In this document: piece after piece, positions 7,551 to 15,825 of the stretch
How positions within the stretch are numbered: the stretch's first letter is position 1
How the letters are laid out: each line of letters begins with the position of its first letter
NCBI GenBank assembly: GCA_949743895.1
Contig: CATJUX010000060.1
Coordinates: forward strand, 1-40,074
Length of the DNA stretch: 40,074 nt
Source: JANFXS01 sp022791155
Lineage (GTDB): Bacteria; Bacillota; Clostridia; Lachnospirales; Anaerotignaceae
Direction of reading: 5' to 3'
Program-made: the position numbers and the translations under genes
Notes under the pieces: model-generated
The model's database searches: none
What the model was told of the DNA's origin: nothing
The model's input: the letters and a program-made list of their open reading frames with translations, nothing else

Positions 7551-8093
7551 ATGGGATTTTCAGAACAACTAAAAAAGGCACGCTTAAAAATTGGCTATAC
7601 TCAGCAGGAAGTTGCTGGGTTGATGGGAATTACAAAAAGTACATACTGTGGATATGAAACCGGAAAACGTCAACCTGATGTTGCAAAAATTAAACAGCTT
7701 TCAAATATACTCAATGTTTCAGGTGATATTTTGCTCGAAACAGGTTTTGATATTTCATTACATGACAAAAATAATTCTATTCTTGCAACAAAAAAACATG
7801 AAATGATCCATAATTTGGATGAAAGCGAACAAAATTGCATAACAAAATACCGCTCCTTAGATGATTATGGCAAAGAGGCTGTTGACAGTATCCTCGAAAT
7901 AGAATATCGAAGAACACAATATAACACTGCCGTTCCTCTCTTTCAGGCTATTAAAAAAGACTGTAATAGAACTGAAGAAGAAACATTATCTGTCAAAATC
8001 GCAGCCTATGAGGGCAACGGAGTTCGCGCACTCAAAATAACAAAGGAGCAAGCTGATGCGTTGAGAAAAGAATTTGAAAGACTTGGAATCTAA
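7551..8093 (+). CDS. CI-like XRE-family repressor
   Basis: A 180-residue transcription regulator. An N-terminal XRE helix-turn-helix (residues about 4-60) includes the clear GYTQQEVAGLMGITKSTYCGYETGK recognition block, given here only as its core TQQEVAGLMGI and KSTYCGYE. The C-terminal 110 residues are charged and show no LexA-type Ser/Lys peptidase signature (no AxG cleavage site that I can see), so induction by self-cleavage is not indicated. AGAGGTGA lies 4 nt before the ATG at 7551; a TTG at 7533 is open but lacks spacing. It is divergent from the Cro-like gene and is probably the immunity repressor of a degraded prophage. Confidence 0.85.
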   Translation: MGFSEQLKKARLKIGYTQQEVAGLMGITKSTYCGYETGKRQPDVAKIKQLSNILNVSGDILLETGFDISLHDKNNSILATKKHEMIHNLDESEQNCITKYRSLDDYGKEAVDSILEIEYRRTQYNTAVPLFQAIKKDCNRTEEETLSVKIAAYEGNGVRALKITKEQADALRKEFERLGI

Positions 8094-8454
8094 TTTGCAG
8101 AAAATTTCATAGAAATCACATTAAATATTTGTTATATTCTGCATAATAAAATAAAATTTATGAGATATTTACGGAAAATATAAAAACACAAGTATTGGAA
8201 TTTTTAGCAAGGAAGCACATTAATTATTCGCCAATGGACACGTTGAGCCTCAGCATAATATGCATGGTTTCACACATTACATTATGAAGACAATGGTCAC
8301 ATAACAATGCACCCAGCCTAATAAAATCAAGCTATACCTTCCTTTGTTGCAGCCATTTCAGATGGCAATGAAGGGATTGAACATGCAGAAGTAAATGCGA
8401 AAAATTGGATATGCCATTTGCCAAATATATGAAACCTGTTTGAAGTTAGAGAAC
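8094..8454. other. Gene-free stretch with possible decayed coding traces
   Basis: Between the repressor and the dedA terminator there is no intact gene. Short plus-strand pieces look protein-like but change frame, for example HYEDNGHITMHPA near 8283-8320 and ISDGNEGIEHAEVNAKNW near 8357-8412. They have no start or ribosome site. They may be remnants of a lost island gene; I do not recognise the family. Confidence 0.3.
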
Positions 8455-8492
8455 AAAAAAGCCGTTTTGATATTTGGGATGTCAAAACGGCT
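8455..8492 (-). terminator. Intrinsic terminator downstream of the dedA-type gene
   Basis: Perfect 11-bp stem AGCCGTTTTGA/TCAAAACGGCT (8460-8470 with 8482-8492). On the minus strand it is followed by six U. It is the first good terminator after the minus-strand gene ending at 8636. Confidence 0.75.
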
Positions 8493-8635
8493 GGTGTGAG
8501 GTAATATCACACTTTGTATATCTATCAATAAAATTATACGATACGAATTGTTTTTTGTCAACTATTCTCGTTTCAAAAAATTTTAATGTTGCGATCATTT
8601 TGAGAAATATATAAATTATTGACAGAACAAAATTG

Positions 8636-9244
8636 TTATATTTTCTCTCTGTTTTTGTTTGACTTAATAAAATACATAAAAACTGAGGCAACAGCCACAA
8701 CGGCAAATATTATAAAATATTTATTTTCTGAAAAGAATGCTGAAACTTCATTCCAATGTTCTCCAAGCAAAAAACCACATGTAATAAGAACTGTGTTCCA
8801 TATAAAAGCTCCTGCTGTTGAAAAGGCAATAAATTTCGAATATTTCATGTTTGTCATGCCTGCCGGAAAAGAAATGTATGTACGCACAATTGGCATAAGC
8901 CGCCCCCAAAAAACAGAAAGAACACCCTTTTCGTTGAAATATCTTTCCGCCCTGTCAATTCCGGCCCTAACAGCTCCATCGCCTTTCAAAAATTTTTCCA
9001 AAATCCCACGGCCAAACCTTCCCAAAAAATAACAAAAACTGCTTCCAACCCCTCCGCCAGCAGTGCTGAATACTATTGTCCTAAAAAGAGAAAGTTCTCC
9101 AATATAAACTGAATATCCAATAAATGGCAAAAGTATTTCGCTTGAAAGAGGAAAACATGCATATTCAAATGATGTTGCCAAAAATATGCCAACATATCCC
9201 AGCGAACTGATGAGTTCCGCCATAAAAGAAATAAAATCAGACAT
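8636..9244 (-). CDS. DedA-family membrane protein
   Basis: A 202-residue integral membrane protein of the DedA/SNARE-associated (VTT) superfamily. Members have been linked to membrane lipid flipping and envelope homeostasis. The family features visible are FEYACFPLSSEILLPFIG near the N-terminus, the YFLGRFGRG reentrant-type segment, and FWGRLMPIVRTYISFPAGMTNM, which holds the conserved Arg and Pro. The frame runs upstream into the comM coding region, but GGGAGG 7 nt before the ATG at 9244 sets the start. The gene follows comM by about 45 nt on the same strand and may be co-transcribed. Confidence 0.92.
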   Translation of the reverse strand: MSDFISFMAELISSLGYVGIFLATSFEYACFPLSSEILLPFIGYSVYIGELSLFRTIVFSTAGGGVGSSFCYFLGRFGRGILEKFLKGDGAVRAGIDRAERYFNEKGVLSVFWGRLMPIVRTYISFPAGMTNMKYSKFIAFSTAGAFIWNTVLITCGFLLGEHWNEVSAFFSENKYFIIFAVVAVASVFMYFIKSNKNREKI

Positions 9245-9290
9245 AAGCATACCTCCCAATAAAAAAGATATGCTGTATAATAACAATAAA

Positions 9291-10823
9291 TTACAAAAAA
9301 AATTTTCTGTCAAGATTTCTGTATTGTATAACTTCCGCAATATGTTTTGTTGAAATTTCTTCACTTTTGTCAATGTCAGCTATTGTTCGGGCAACTTTCA
9401 ATATTTTATGATATGCTCTTGCACTCAATCCAAGACGGTCAAAAACATTTTTAAGCATGGCCGACTCGCTTTTCCCCAGTTTGCAATATTTTTCTATCAA
9501 AGGCGGTGTAAGTTGACTGTTAAATTGAATATTATCGTTTTTATATCTTTCAAGCTGAATTTTATGCGCATGCACAACCCTTTTTTTAATCTCGGATGAA
9601 CTTTCAGAAGTTTCATCTTTATAAAGATCGTCATATTTAACTGCCGATGCCTCAACTTGAATGTCAATTCTGTCCAAAAGCGGTCCGCTGATTTTGTTTG
9701 TATACTTAACTATCTCATTTTGAGTGCAGCGGCACTTATCGCCATCACCCAAATATCCACATGGGCACGGATTCATGGCTGCAACAAGCATAAAGTCGGC
9801 GGGATATGTAATCCTTCCATTAACACGTGAAATTGTTACACTGCCATCTTCCAAAGGCTGGCGCATTATCTCTAAAACATTCCGCGGAAACTCTGGCAAT
9901 TCATCAAGAAAAAGCGCCCCTTTGTCTGCAAGTGAAATTTCTCCTGGTTTCGGAAGTCTTCCACCCCCTGTAAGCGCTGACGCTGAAACTGTGTGGTGCG
10001 GTGAACGGAAAGGGCGTTTTGTGATTAAAGTGCTTTTATTTTTCAACAATCCGCTTACACTATATATTTTTGTTATTTCTATACATTCGTCAAATGTTAA
10101 ATCTGGCATTATTGACGGGAGGCGCTTGGCAGCCATTGTTTTTCCAGATCCTGGCGGGCCAATAAGCAATATGTTGTGTCTTCCAGCAGCCGCAATTTCC
10201 ATTGCTCTTTTAACATTCTCCTGACCTTTTATGTCTGCAAAGTCAAGCACACATTCTTCACGTTTATCAGAAAACATTTTATCTATATCAATAGTATATG
10301 GTTCCATTTTTATGTTTCCATTCATAAACTCACAAAGTTCTTTCAATGTCTTAAAAGGATATACTTCGGCTTCTTTAACTATGGCTGCTTCATCTCTGTT
10401 CGCAAACGGAACAACAAATTTCTTTATGCCACTTTTGAGCGAGCTGTAAACCATTGGCAAAACGCCATCAACTCCCCTGACGCTTCCGTCAAGAGAAAGT
10501 TCACCAGTGCACATAAAGCCGTCGGCGGCACCATTAGGAATAATATTAAGGCACGAAAGAATTCCCAAAGCTATTGGCAAATCAAAAGAAGGGCCCTCTT
10601 TTTTTATATCAGCAGGAGCAAGGTTAATGGAGATTCTTTTGGCCGGGAAGTCAAAGCCACTATTTTTTATGGCTGAACGCACTCTTTCTTTAGACTCTTT
10701 AACAGCGGAATCTGGAAGCCCAACAATTTCTATCATAGGAAGACCGTTGTTCATATCAATCTCAGTGTCTATCAGCCACCCCTCAATTCCTGAAATTGAA
10801 CAGCTAATTATTTTTGAAAGCAT
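9291..10823 (-). CDS. comM: ComM/YifB-family Mg-chelatase-like AAA+ ATPase
   Basis: A 510-residue protein of the YifB/ComM family. The N-terminal Lon-protease-like domain (about 1-170) contains GLPDSAVKESKERVRSAI. The AAA+ module has Walker A GPPGSGKT, Walker B ALFLDELPEF, and a zinc-finger-like CPCGYLGDGDKCRC insert. A C-terminal helical domain follows. In other bacteria ComM is a hexameric helicase that promotes branch migration during natural transformation; in Clostridia the role is less tested. An AAGGA site 9 nt before the ATG at 10823 is preferred to the ATG at 10832, which it abuts. Confidence 0.93.
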   Translation of the reverse strand: MLSKIISCSISGIEGWLIDTEIDMNNGLPMIEIVGLPDSAVKESKERVRSAIKNSGFDFPAKRISINLAPADIKKEGPSFDLPIALGILSCLNIIPNGAADGFMCTGELSLDGSVRGVDGVLPMVYSSLKSGIKKFVVPFANRDEAAIVKEAEVYPFKTLKELCEFMNGNIKMEPYTIDIDKMFSDKREECVLDFADIKGQENVKRAMEIAAAGRHNILLIGPPGSGKTMAAKRLPSIMPDLTFDECIEITKIYSVSGLLKNKSTLITKRPFRSPHHTVSASALTGGGRLPKPGEISLADKGALFLDELPEFPRNVLEIMRQPLEDGSVTISRVNGRITYPADFMLVAAMNPCPCGYLGDGDKCRCTQNEIVKYTNKISGPLLDRIDIQVEASAVKYDDLYKDETSESSSEIKKRVVHAHKIQLERYKNDNIQFNSQLTPPLIEKYCKLGKSESAMLKNVFDRLGLSARAYHKILKVARTIADIDKSEEISTKHIAEVIQYRNLDRKFFL

Positions 10824-10832
10824 AGAAATCAT

Positions 10833-11092
10833 TCCTTAAATTAAATTTTTGATACAGCCATTTTATCATATGATATAAAATTATACAAACCACAATGAAT
10901 CTATAGTGTTTAATAATCATGCAATGTCAAAATTTTGTATTAAACAACTGCAATATTCCCCATCTGTTCAAATTCCCAAACCATTGAACTATTAAAAGCT
11001 GAAACCCCAAATTTTGGAAGAAAGAAAACAAATTGCGCCTGTTGCACATTTTTTGTGATCACTTTAAGAATCATAAATATTTTTAATTTTTT
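10833..11092. other. Intergenic region between comM and metG
   Basis: About 260 nt of AT-rich DNA between divergent genes. It should hold the comM promoter on the minus strand, but I see only weak candidates. There is no T-box or S-box leader for metG: the metG transcript would start near 11128, leaving only about 45 nt. A minus-strand frame here lacks a ribosome site. Confidence 0.5.
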
Positions 11093-11121
11093 TTGCTTTT
11101 TTGTGCCAAAGAAGCTATAAT
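11093..11121 (+). promoter_or_regulatory. Promoter of the metG-tatD operon
   Basis: TTGCTT (11093-11098) and TATAAT (11116-11121) with 17-nt spacing, about 50 nt before the metG start. Confidence 0.65.
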
Positions 11122-11171
11122 ATTTACCATATAACAAAAGAAAGACAGAACAACAAATTGGAGGGATTTTT

Positions 11172-13127
11172 TTGAACAAAGAGAAATTTTATATATCCAC
11201 ACCTATTTATTATCCCAGTGACAAGCTTCACATTGGTCATTCCTATTGTACAGTAGCAGCCGACGCTATGGCACGTTATAAAAGGCTCCGCGGCTATGAC
11301 GTCATGTTTTTAACAGGAAGTGACGAGCATGGACAAAAAATTGAACGCATAGCCAATGGCCAGGGCGTTTCTCCACAGGAATATGTTGACAAAATTGTTG
11401 CCGGAATAAAAGAGCTGTGGAAAGATTTGGATATATCATATGACAAATTTATAAGAACAACAGATGACTACCATGTGAAAGCAATCCAAAAGATATTCAA
11501 AACACTTTATGGCAAAGGTGATATATATAAATCCCAGTATGAAGGTTGGTATTGCACTCCATGTGAAACCTTTTTCACAGAACACCAGCTTGTTGACGGA
11601 AAATGTCCAGACTGCGGCCGTGAGGTTGAAAAAGTCAAAGAAGAAAGCTATTTCTTCAAGCTCTCAAAATATCAAGACAGACTCATTGAACACATTGAAA
11701 AAAATCCAGGTTTCATATCGCCATTGTCAAGACAGACAGAAATGATTTCAAACTTTCTCAAACCGGGCCTTGAAGATCTATGTGTGAGCAGAACATCATT
11801 CAAATGGGGAATCCCTGTTGATTTTGATCCGAATCATGTTGTATATGTCTGGGTTGATGCGCTCTCAAACTATATAACTGCTTTGGGATATGGAAGTGAT
11901 GATGACAGCCTTTTCAAAAAATATTGGCCCGCCGACGTGCACCTTGTTGGCAAAGAAATTGTGCGTTTCCACACAATAATATGGCCGGCTATGCTTATGG
12001 CTTTGGATCTTCCGCTTCCAAAACAGGTGTTTGGACATGGCTGGCTAATAATTGATGGCGGGAAAATGTCAAAATCCAAAGGAAACGTTGTTGACCCAAA
12101 AGTTCTTGTTGAAAAATATGGCCTTGATGCTATACGATATTTCCTGTTGAGGGAAGTTGCTTTTGGACAAGATGGAAACTTCACCAACGAGGCTCTCATA
12201 CAGCGTATAAACGCCGATCTGGCCAACGATCTTGGCAATCTTGTTTCAAGAACAGCTGGCATGATTGGAAAATATTTTGGCGGCACACTTCCATATGAAC
12301 AGGATTCAACCGAGTTTGACACAGACCTCATAAAAACAGCCTCATCAACAGTTAAAAAATTTGAGGAGCATATGGACAAAATGCTTTTCAGCGATGCCCT
12401 TAGCGAACTTTGGGCACTTATACGCCGCACAAACAAATATATCGATGAAACACAGCCATGGGTGCTTTGCAAAGATCCAGAAAAAGCACCTGTTCTTGCT
12501 GGCGCTCTTTACAACGTGTCCGAAAGCATAAGAATAATTTCAATAATGCTTCAACCTTTTATGACAGTTTCACCAAAAGCAATATGGGATCAATTTAACA
12601 TGATTGACGAACGTTTGAAAGAATGGGATTCAATATACAAATGGGGCCTTCTTGCCCACGACATAACTGTCAAAAAAGGTGTGGCATTGTTCCCACGCAT
12701 TGACATTGAAAAAGAACTTGCTTCTTTAGAAGCCGCATTAAAAGCGGCACAGGCCGAAAGTGTGGCAAACCAGTCCGCAAAAACTGATGAACCCCAATTC
12801 AGCGAGATCACAATCGATGATTTTGCAAAAGTTCATCTTGTGACAGGAGAAGTCATCGCAAGCGAGGCTGTCAAAGGCTCCAAAAAACTTCTCAAAAACA
12901 CAGTTAAAATGGGAAATGAAACGAGAACAATACTCTCTGGCATAGCAAAACATTATTCACCTGAAGAAATGGTTGGCAAAAAAGTTGTTGTTGTTGCCAA
13001 TCTTGCGCCGCGGAAAATGATGGGTGAAGTTTCTCATGGAATGATATTGTGTGCTGAAGACAGCGAGGGCAAGCTTTCACTCATATCAAACGACAAAAAC
13101 TTCGGCGGCGGGCTGGAAGTCAAATAA
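11172..13127 (+). CDS. metG: Methionyl-tRNA synthetase
   Basis: A class I aminoacyl-tRNA synthetase of 651 residues that charges tRNA-Met. It has the HIGH motif at residues 20-23, a zinc knuckle with two CxxC pairs (CTPC and CPDC, about residues 127-147), and KMSKS at about 298. A C-terminal EMAP/Arc1p-type tRNA-binding domain (about 545-651) carries VHLVTGEV and NLAPRKMMGEVSHGM. Translation most likely starts at TTG, because GGAGGG lies 6 nt before it and no ATG occurs until inside the Rossmann fold. It heads a two-gene operon with tatD, a common Firmicute arrangement. Confidence 0.98.
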   Translation: MNKEKFYISTPIYYPSDKLHIGHSYCTVAADAMARYKRLRGYDVMFLTGSDEHGQKIERIANGQGVSPQEYVDKIVAGIKELWKDLDISYDKFIRTTDDYHVKAIQKIFKTLYGKGDIYKSQYEGWYCTPCETFFTEHQLVDGKCPDCGREVEKVKEESYFFKLSKYQDRLIEHIEKNPGFISPLSRQTEMISNFLKPGLEDLCVSRTSFKWGIPVDFDPNHVVYVWVDALSNYITALGYGSDDDSLFKKYWPADVHLVGKEIVRFHTIIWPAMLMALDLPLPKQVFGHGWLIIDGGKMSKSKGNVVDPKVLVEKYGLDAIRYFLLREVAFGQDGNFTNEALIQRINADLANDLGNLVSRTAGMIGKYFGGTLPYEQDSTEFDTDLIKTASSTVKKFEEHMDKMLFSDALSELWALIRRTNKYIDETQPWVLCKDPEKAPVLAGALYNVSESIRIISIMLQPFMTVSPKAIWDQFNMIDERLKEWDSIYKWGLLAHDITVKKGVALFPRIDIEKELASLEAALKAAQAESVANQSAKTDEPQFSEITIDDFAKVHLVTGEVIASEAVKGSKKLLKNTVKMGNETRTILSGIAKHYSPEEMVGKKVVVVANLAPRKMMGEVSHGMILCAEDSEGKLSLISNDKNFGGGLEVK

Positions 13128-13142
13128 AAGGAGCTGTATTAT

Positions 13143-13904
13143 ATGTATTTTGACAGCCATGCACATTATGACGACAAAAAATTTGATTCTGACAGAGATG
13201 AGCTTCTGAAAAATATGCACGCTAAAAATGTTGATTTCATTATGAATTCTGGTGAAAGCATGAAAGCGGCCACCAAAACAATTGAACTCACCAAAAAATA
13301 TCATTTCATATATGGCGCTGTGGGGATTCACCCTCACAACGTTGCCAATATGACTGAAAGTGACATTGACAAACTTCGAAGCTATGCCAGTGTTGACAAA
13401 ATTATGGCCATTGGCGAAATTGGCCTTGACTTCTATTATGACAATTCTCCACGTGACATACAGCGCTTCTGGTTCAAAAAACAACTTGATCTTGCAAGTG
13501 AAATTGACATGCCTGTTATAATCCACAGCCGTGATGCCGCTTTGGAATGTTTTGACATAATAAAAAACAGTGGCGTCAGAAAAGGTGTCATACATTGTTT
13601 CAGCGGAAGCTCTCAAATGGCCATGGATTATATAAAAATGGGATTCTATATAGGCATTGGAGGCGTTCTGACATATAGCAATGCCAAAAAAACTGTTGAT
13701 GTTGTGGACAAAATACCTCTTGAAAGAATTGTCATTGAAACTGACTGCCCCTATTTGGCTCCTGTTCCATTCCGCGGAAAGCGCAACAACTCAATGTATC
13801 TCGAATATGTTGTTGACAAAATATCACAAATCAAAAATATTTCTCATGAAGAAACTGCAAAAATCACAAAAGAAAACGCCATTCGGCTGTTTTCCATAAA
13901 ATAA
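13143..13904 (+). CDS. tatD: TatD-family metal-dependent DNase
   Basis: A 253-residue TIM-barrel hydrolase of the TatD/YcfH family. Members are 3'-5' DNases acting in DNA repair and turnover, and some have D-aminoacyl-tRNA deacylase activity. Metal ligands are visible in FDSHAHYDD (H6, H8), GEIGLDFYY (Glu), IHSRDA, IHCFSG and ETDCPYLAP (Asp). AAAGGAG lies 8-9 nt before the ATG, 15 nt after metG, so the two are co-transcribed. In B. subtilis the equivalent yabD also sits beside metS, followed by yabE; here too a YabE-like G5/3D gene comes next. Confidence 0.95.
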   Translation: MYFDSHAHYDDKKFDSDRDELLKNMHAKNVDFIMNSGESMKAATKTIELTKKYHFIYGAVGIHPHNVANMTESDIDKLRSYASVDKIMAIGEIGLDFYYDNSPRDIQRFWFKKQLDLASEIDMPVIIHSRDAALECFDIIKNSGVRKGVIHCFSGSSQMAMDYIKMGFYIGIGGVLTYSNAKKTVDVVDKIPLERIVIETDCPYLAPVPFRGKRNNSMYLEYVVDKISQIKNISHEETAKITKENAIRLFSIK

Positions 13905-13910
13905 TTCCCC

Positions 13911-13953
13911 AACGGGCATGTTTTGGACAAAAAGAACATGCTCGTTAATTTTT
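13911..13953 (+). terminator. Intrinsic terminator after tatD
   Basis: A 12-bp stem with one G-U pair (13911-13922 with 13935-13946), 12-nt loop, then AATTTTT. It separates the metG-tatD transcript from the next gene. Confidence 0.8.
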
Positions 13954-14148
13954 GGGCACTTGAACCTTTCAGAAATTTTTTATCTATTATTGTGAATATT
14001 TGGAAATTTTTATGTCCAAATTCACTAAAAATAAGTTGGTGTGATTATACGCTTTTAATAATGACACTGATTGTGTAGGTCAAAAATGTAACATCTGCAT
14101 TAAATATTAACAAAAATACACGGTATACATGGTTTTCTTCTGATTTTG

Positions 14149-14177
14149 TTGCATAATTGTTACAAATGTGTTAATAT
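14149..14177 (+). promoter_or_regulatory. Promoter of the G5/3D protein gene
   Basis: TTGCAT (14149-14154) and TAATAT (14172-14177) with 17-nt spacing. The expected start near 14184 leaves a leader of about 240 nt. Confidence 0.65.
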
Positions 14178-14184
14178 ACTAATA

Positions 14185-14420
14185 GTGAAGATTAATAAGG
14201 GATATATCAATTGCAAGGCCATTCCCCTTTTTTGTTTTGAAAGCATTCTGTTATCCGCTTCCAATGGATTTCAATTTGATGCGTGACTCAACAGAATAAC
14301 CAGGAACAGCCATTGTTGGATATGTCCTTTTCCCTGCCAGTGATTATTCTTCACGAGGCAACAAAACGGATATATTCGAACAATTTTGACTATGTCTTTT
14401 GGTTCGAATATTCAAGGAGG
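14185..14420 (+). promoter_or_regulatory. Long structured 5' leader of unknown class
   Basis: The leader starts with a segment that pairs with one 150 nt downstream: GTGAAGA (14185-14191) with TCTTCAC (14348-14354), continuing as TAAT/ATTA after one mismatch. This would be a closing P1 stem placed at the transcription start. Inside, ATTCTGTT (14245-14252) pairs with AACAGAAT (14290-14297), enclosing a smaller ATCC/GGAT hairpin. Just before the ribosome site, ATATTCGAAC (14372-14381) pairs with GTTCGAATAT (14402-14411). AAGGG at 14197-14201 can pair with CCCTT before a T-run (14225-14231) or with part of CCCT near 14332. It does not match the c-di-AMP (ydaO) consensus as I know it. Riboswitch-like function is inference. 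Confidence 0.5.
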
Positions 14421-14426
14421 TAAACA

Positions 14427-15461
14427 ATGACAAAGAAATTTAAAGTGCTTTTTATGGTTGTGACAGCTTTGGTTATATTCACAGGCACAGTATCAGCCTA
14501 TTCAGACAAGAAAAAGGTTCAAGTTATAGACCTCGACTATGACGAAAAAGTTGAAACGGAAGCCGAAACCGTAGAAGAACTTCTAAACGAACTGGGGATC
14601 ACACTGAATGATGAAGACAATATATCAAAAAAGCTGTCTTCCAAATTAAGTGACAACGACGTTATCAACATTGAAAGGGCAATTCCTGTTTATCTTGTTG
14701 TTGACAATGCCCCACGAATTGTATACACAAGCAAAAAAACTGTGGGCGAAGTTCTGAAAGATTATCAAGATTCAATCGGATCCGATTTTCTCACAGAAAA
14801 TGTCAGAGACTCCACAAGAATAAGCAAAAATCTTGAAATTAAGCTATCAACAATAAAAGAAGTTCTTTTAACTGAAACAACAAAAATTCCTTTTGAAACT
14901 GAAACAGTAGAAACTGATGCTCTCCCCAAAGGAACAACAGAAGTTAAACAGGTCGGTTCTGAAGGAATTGAAACAATAACAGTTAAAAATATATACAAAG
15001 GCTCTGAACTTGTTTCAATTGAAGAAGTTGGAAAAACTGTCACAGCCAAACCAGTCAATGAAATAATTCATGTTGGAACAGGAGAAATCAAACAACAGCC
15101 CGTGGCCCAAAACACCTCTGGCGCGGTGTCCAAAAGACCAGAGTCAAAAGCCACTTCGGGCGAAATAGCCGGATATGCATACAAAAGTTCCATAAGTGTA
15201 TCAGCAACGGGATATACAAGATTTGACCCCGGATGCAGTGACTACACTTCAACAGGTGCTTATGCCACAAAGGGTGTAATAGCTGTTGACCCAAGTGTGA
15301 TTCCTTTGGGAACAGAAGTTTATGTCCCTGGCTATGGATATGCTGTAGCCGCTGACGTTGGAGGCGCTATAAACGGAAACAAAATTGACTTATGTTATGA
15401 CACTGTGAGCGAAGCACTTGCATGGGGCCGCAGAAACATAACAATATATATATTAAAATAA
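14427..15461 (+). CDS. YabE/RpfB-like secreted G5 and 3D-domain protein
   Basis: A 344-residue exported cell-wall protein. An N-terminal signal segment (about 1-25) is followed by two DUF348-type repeats (about 28-130), a G5 domain (about 135-220) with GTTEVKQVGSEG and TVKNIYKGSELV, a Ser/Thr-rich linker, and a C-terminal 3D domain (about 252-344). The three conserved aspartates are seen in GVIAVDPSVIPLGT, VAADVGGAI and NKIDLCYD. 3D domains share the fold of lytic transglycosylases such as MltA, so a role in peptidoglycan remodelling is likely. AAGGAGG lies 6 nt before the ATG, directly after a leader hairpin. It lies downstream of tatD, as yabE does in Bacillus. Confidence 0.92.
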   Translation: MTKKFKVLFMVVTALVIFTGTVSAYSDKKKVQVIDLDYDEKVETEAETVEELLNELGITLNDEDNISKKLSSKLSDNDVINIERAIPVYLVVDNAPRIVYTSKKTVGEVLKDYQDSIGSDFLTENVRDSTRISKNLEIKLSTIKEVLLTETTKIPFETETVETDALPKGTTEVKQVGSEGIETITVKNIYKGSELVSIEEVGKTVTAKPVNEIIHVGTGEIKQQPVAQNTSGAVSKRPESKATSGEIAGYAYKSSISVSATGYTRFDPGCSDYTSTGAYATKGVIAVDPSVIPLGTEVYVPGYGYAVAADVGGAINGNKIDLCYDTVSEALAWGRRNITIYILK

Positions 15462-15470
15462 AACATAACA

Positions 15471-15513
15471 AAAACCGGACTTTCATGGAATCTTCCAAAA
15501 GTTCGGTTTTGTT
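15471..15513 (+). terminator. Intrinsic terminator after the 3D-domain gene
   Basis: A 13-bp stem with one G-U pair (15471-15483 with 15498-15510); its loop contains an inner TGGAA/TTCCA pairing. A T-rich tract follows. Confidence 0.8.
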
Positions 15514-15825
15514 TATATTATAATTTATAACAATATAATGCTATAATTTGCTTTGAAAAAATTTGTTCAATTTTTATGACCTGAACATATCACAGGCCCC
15601 CAAAACACAAGTGTACAATTTTTCGGCTTTCTGCTTTTTGGCTTTTATTGTGATGTGATGGTTACTATATGTTAAAAATATTTTTTGAGCTTAATAAATT
15701 TCTATTTCTAAAGCCCTCATATCCTTGTGAAAGCAAGCATAATCAAATTTGTAAAGCAGACTTGGCAATTTTCCCGAAACGAGAGCGCTTCAACCTGAAT
15801 TTTATGAACAAAACATGCCTTAGTT
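15514..15825. other. Intergenic stretch between convergent genes
   Basis: About 310 nt between the 3D-gene terminator and the gltD stop. I see no coding frame with a ribosome site and no convincing minus-strand terminator for gltBD. Confidence 0.45.

Noticed and set aside
8358..8706. Minus-strand frames between the repressor and dedA genes
   Set aside because: They overlap the dedA terminator and gene end, are AT-driven, and lack ribosome sites.
10833..11171. T-box or S-box leader for metG
   Set aside because: The only good promoter leaves a leader of about 45 nt, too short for either element.
10940..11179. Minus-strand 79-codon frame upstream of metG
   Set aside because: No ribosome site, low-complexity composition, and it covers the metG promoter.
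14400..14412. tRNA T-loop (GGTTCGAAT)
   Set aside because: No acceptor, D or anticodon arms around it; it is one arm of the leader hairpin before the ribosome site.
14185..14420. c-di-AMP (ydaO/yuaA) riboswitch
   Set aside because: The gene context is suggestive, but the conserved core of that class as I know it is not visible; left as an unclassified leader.
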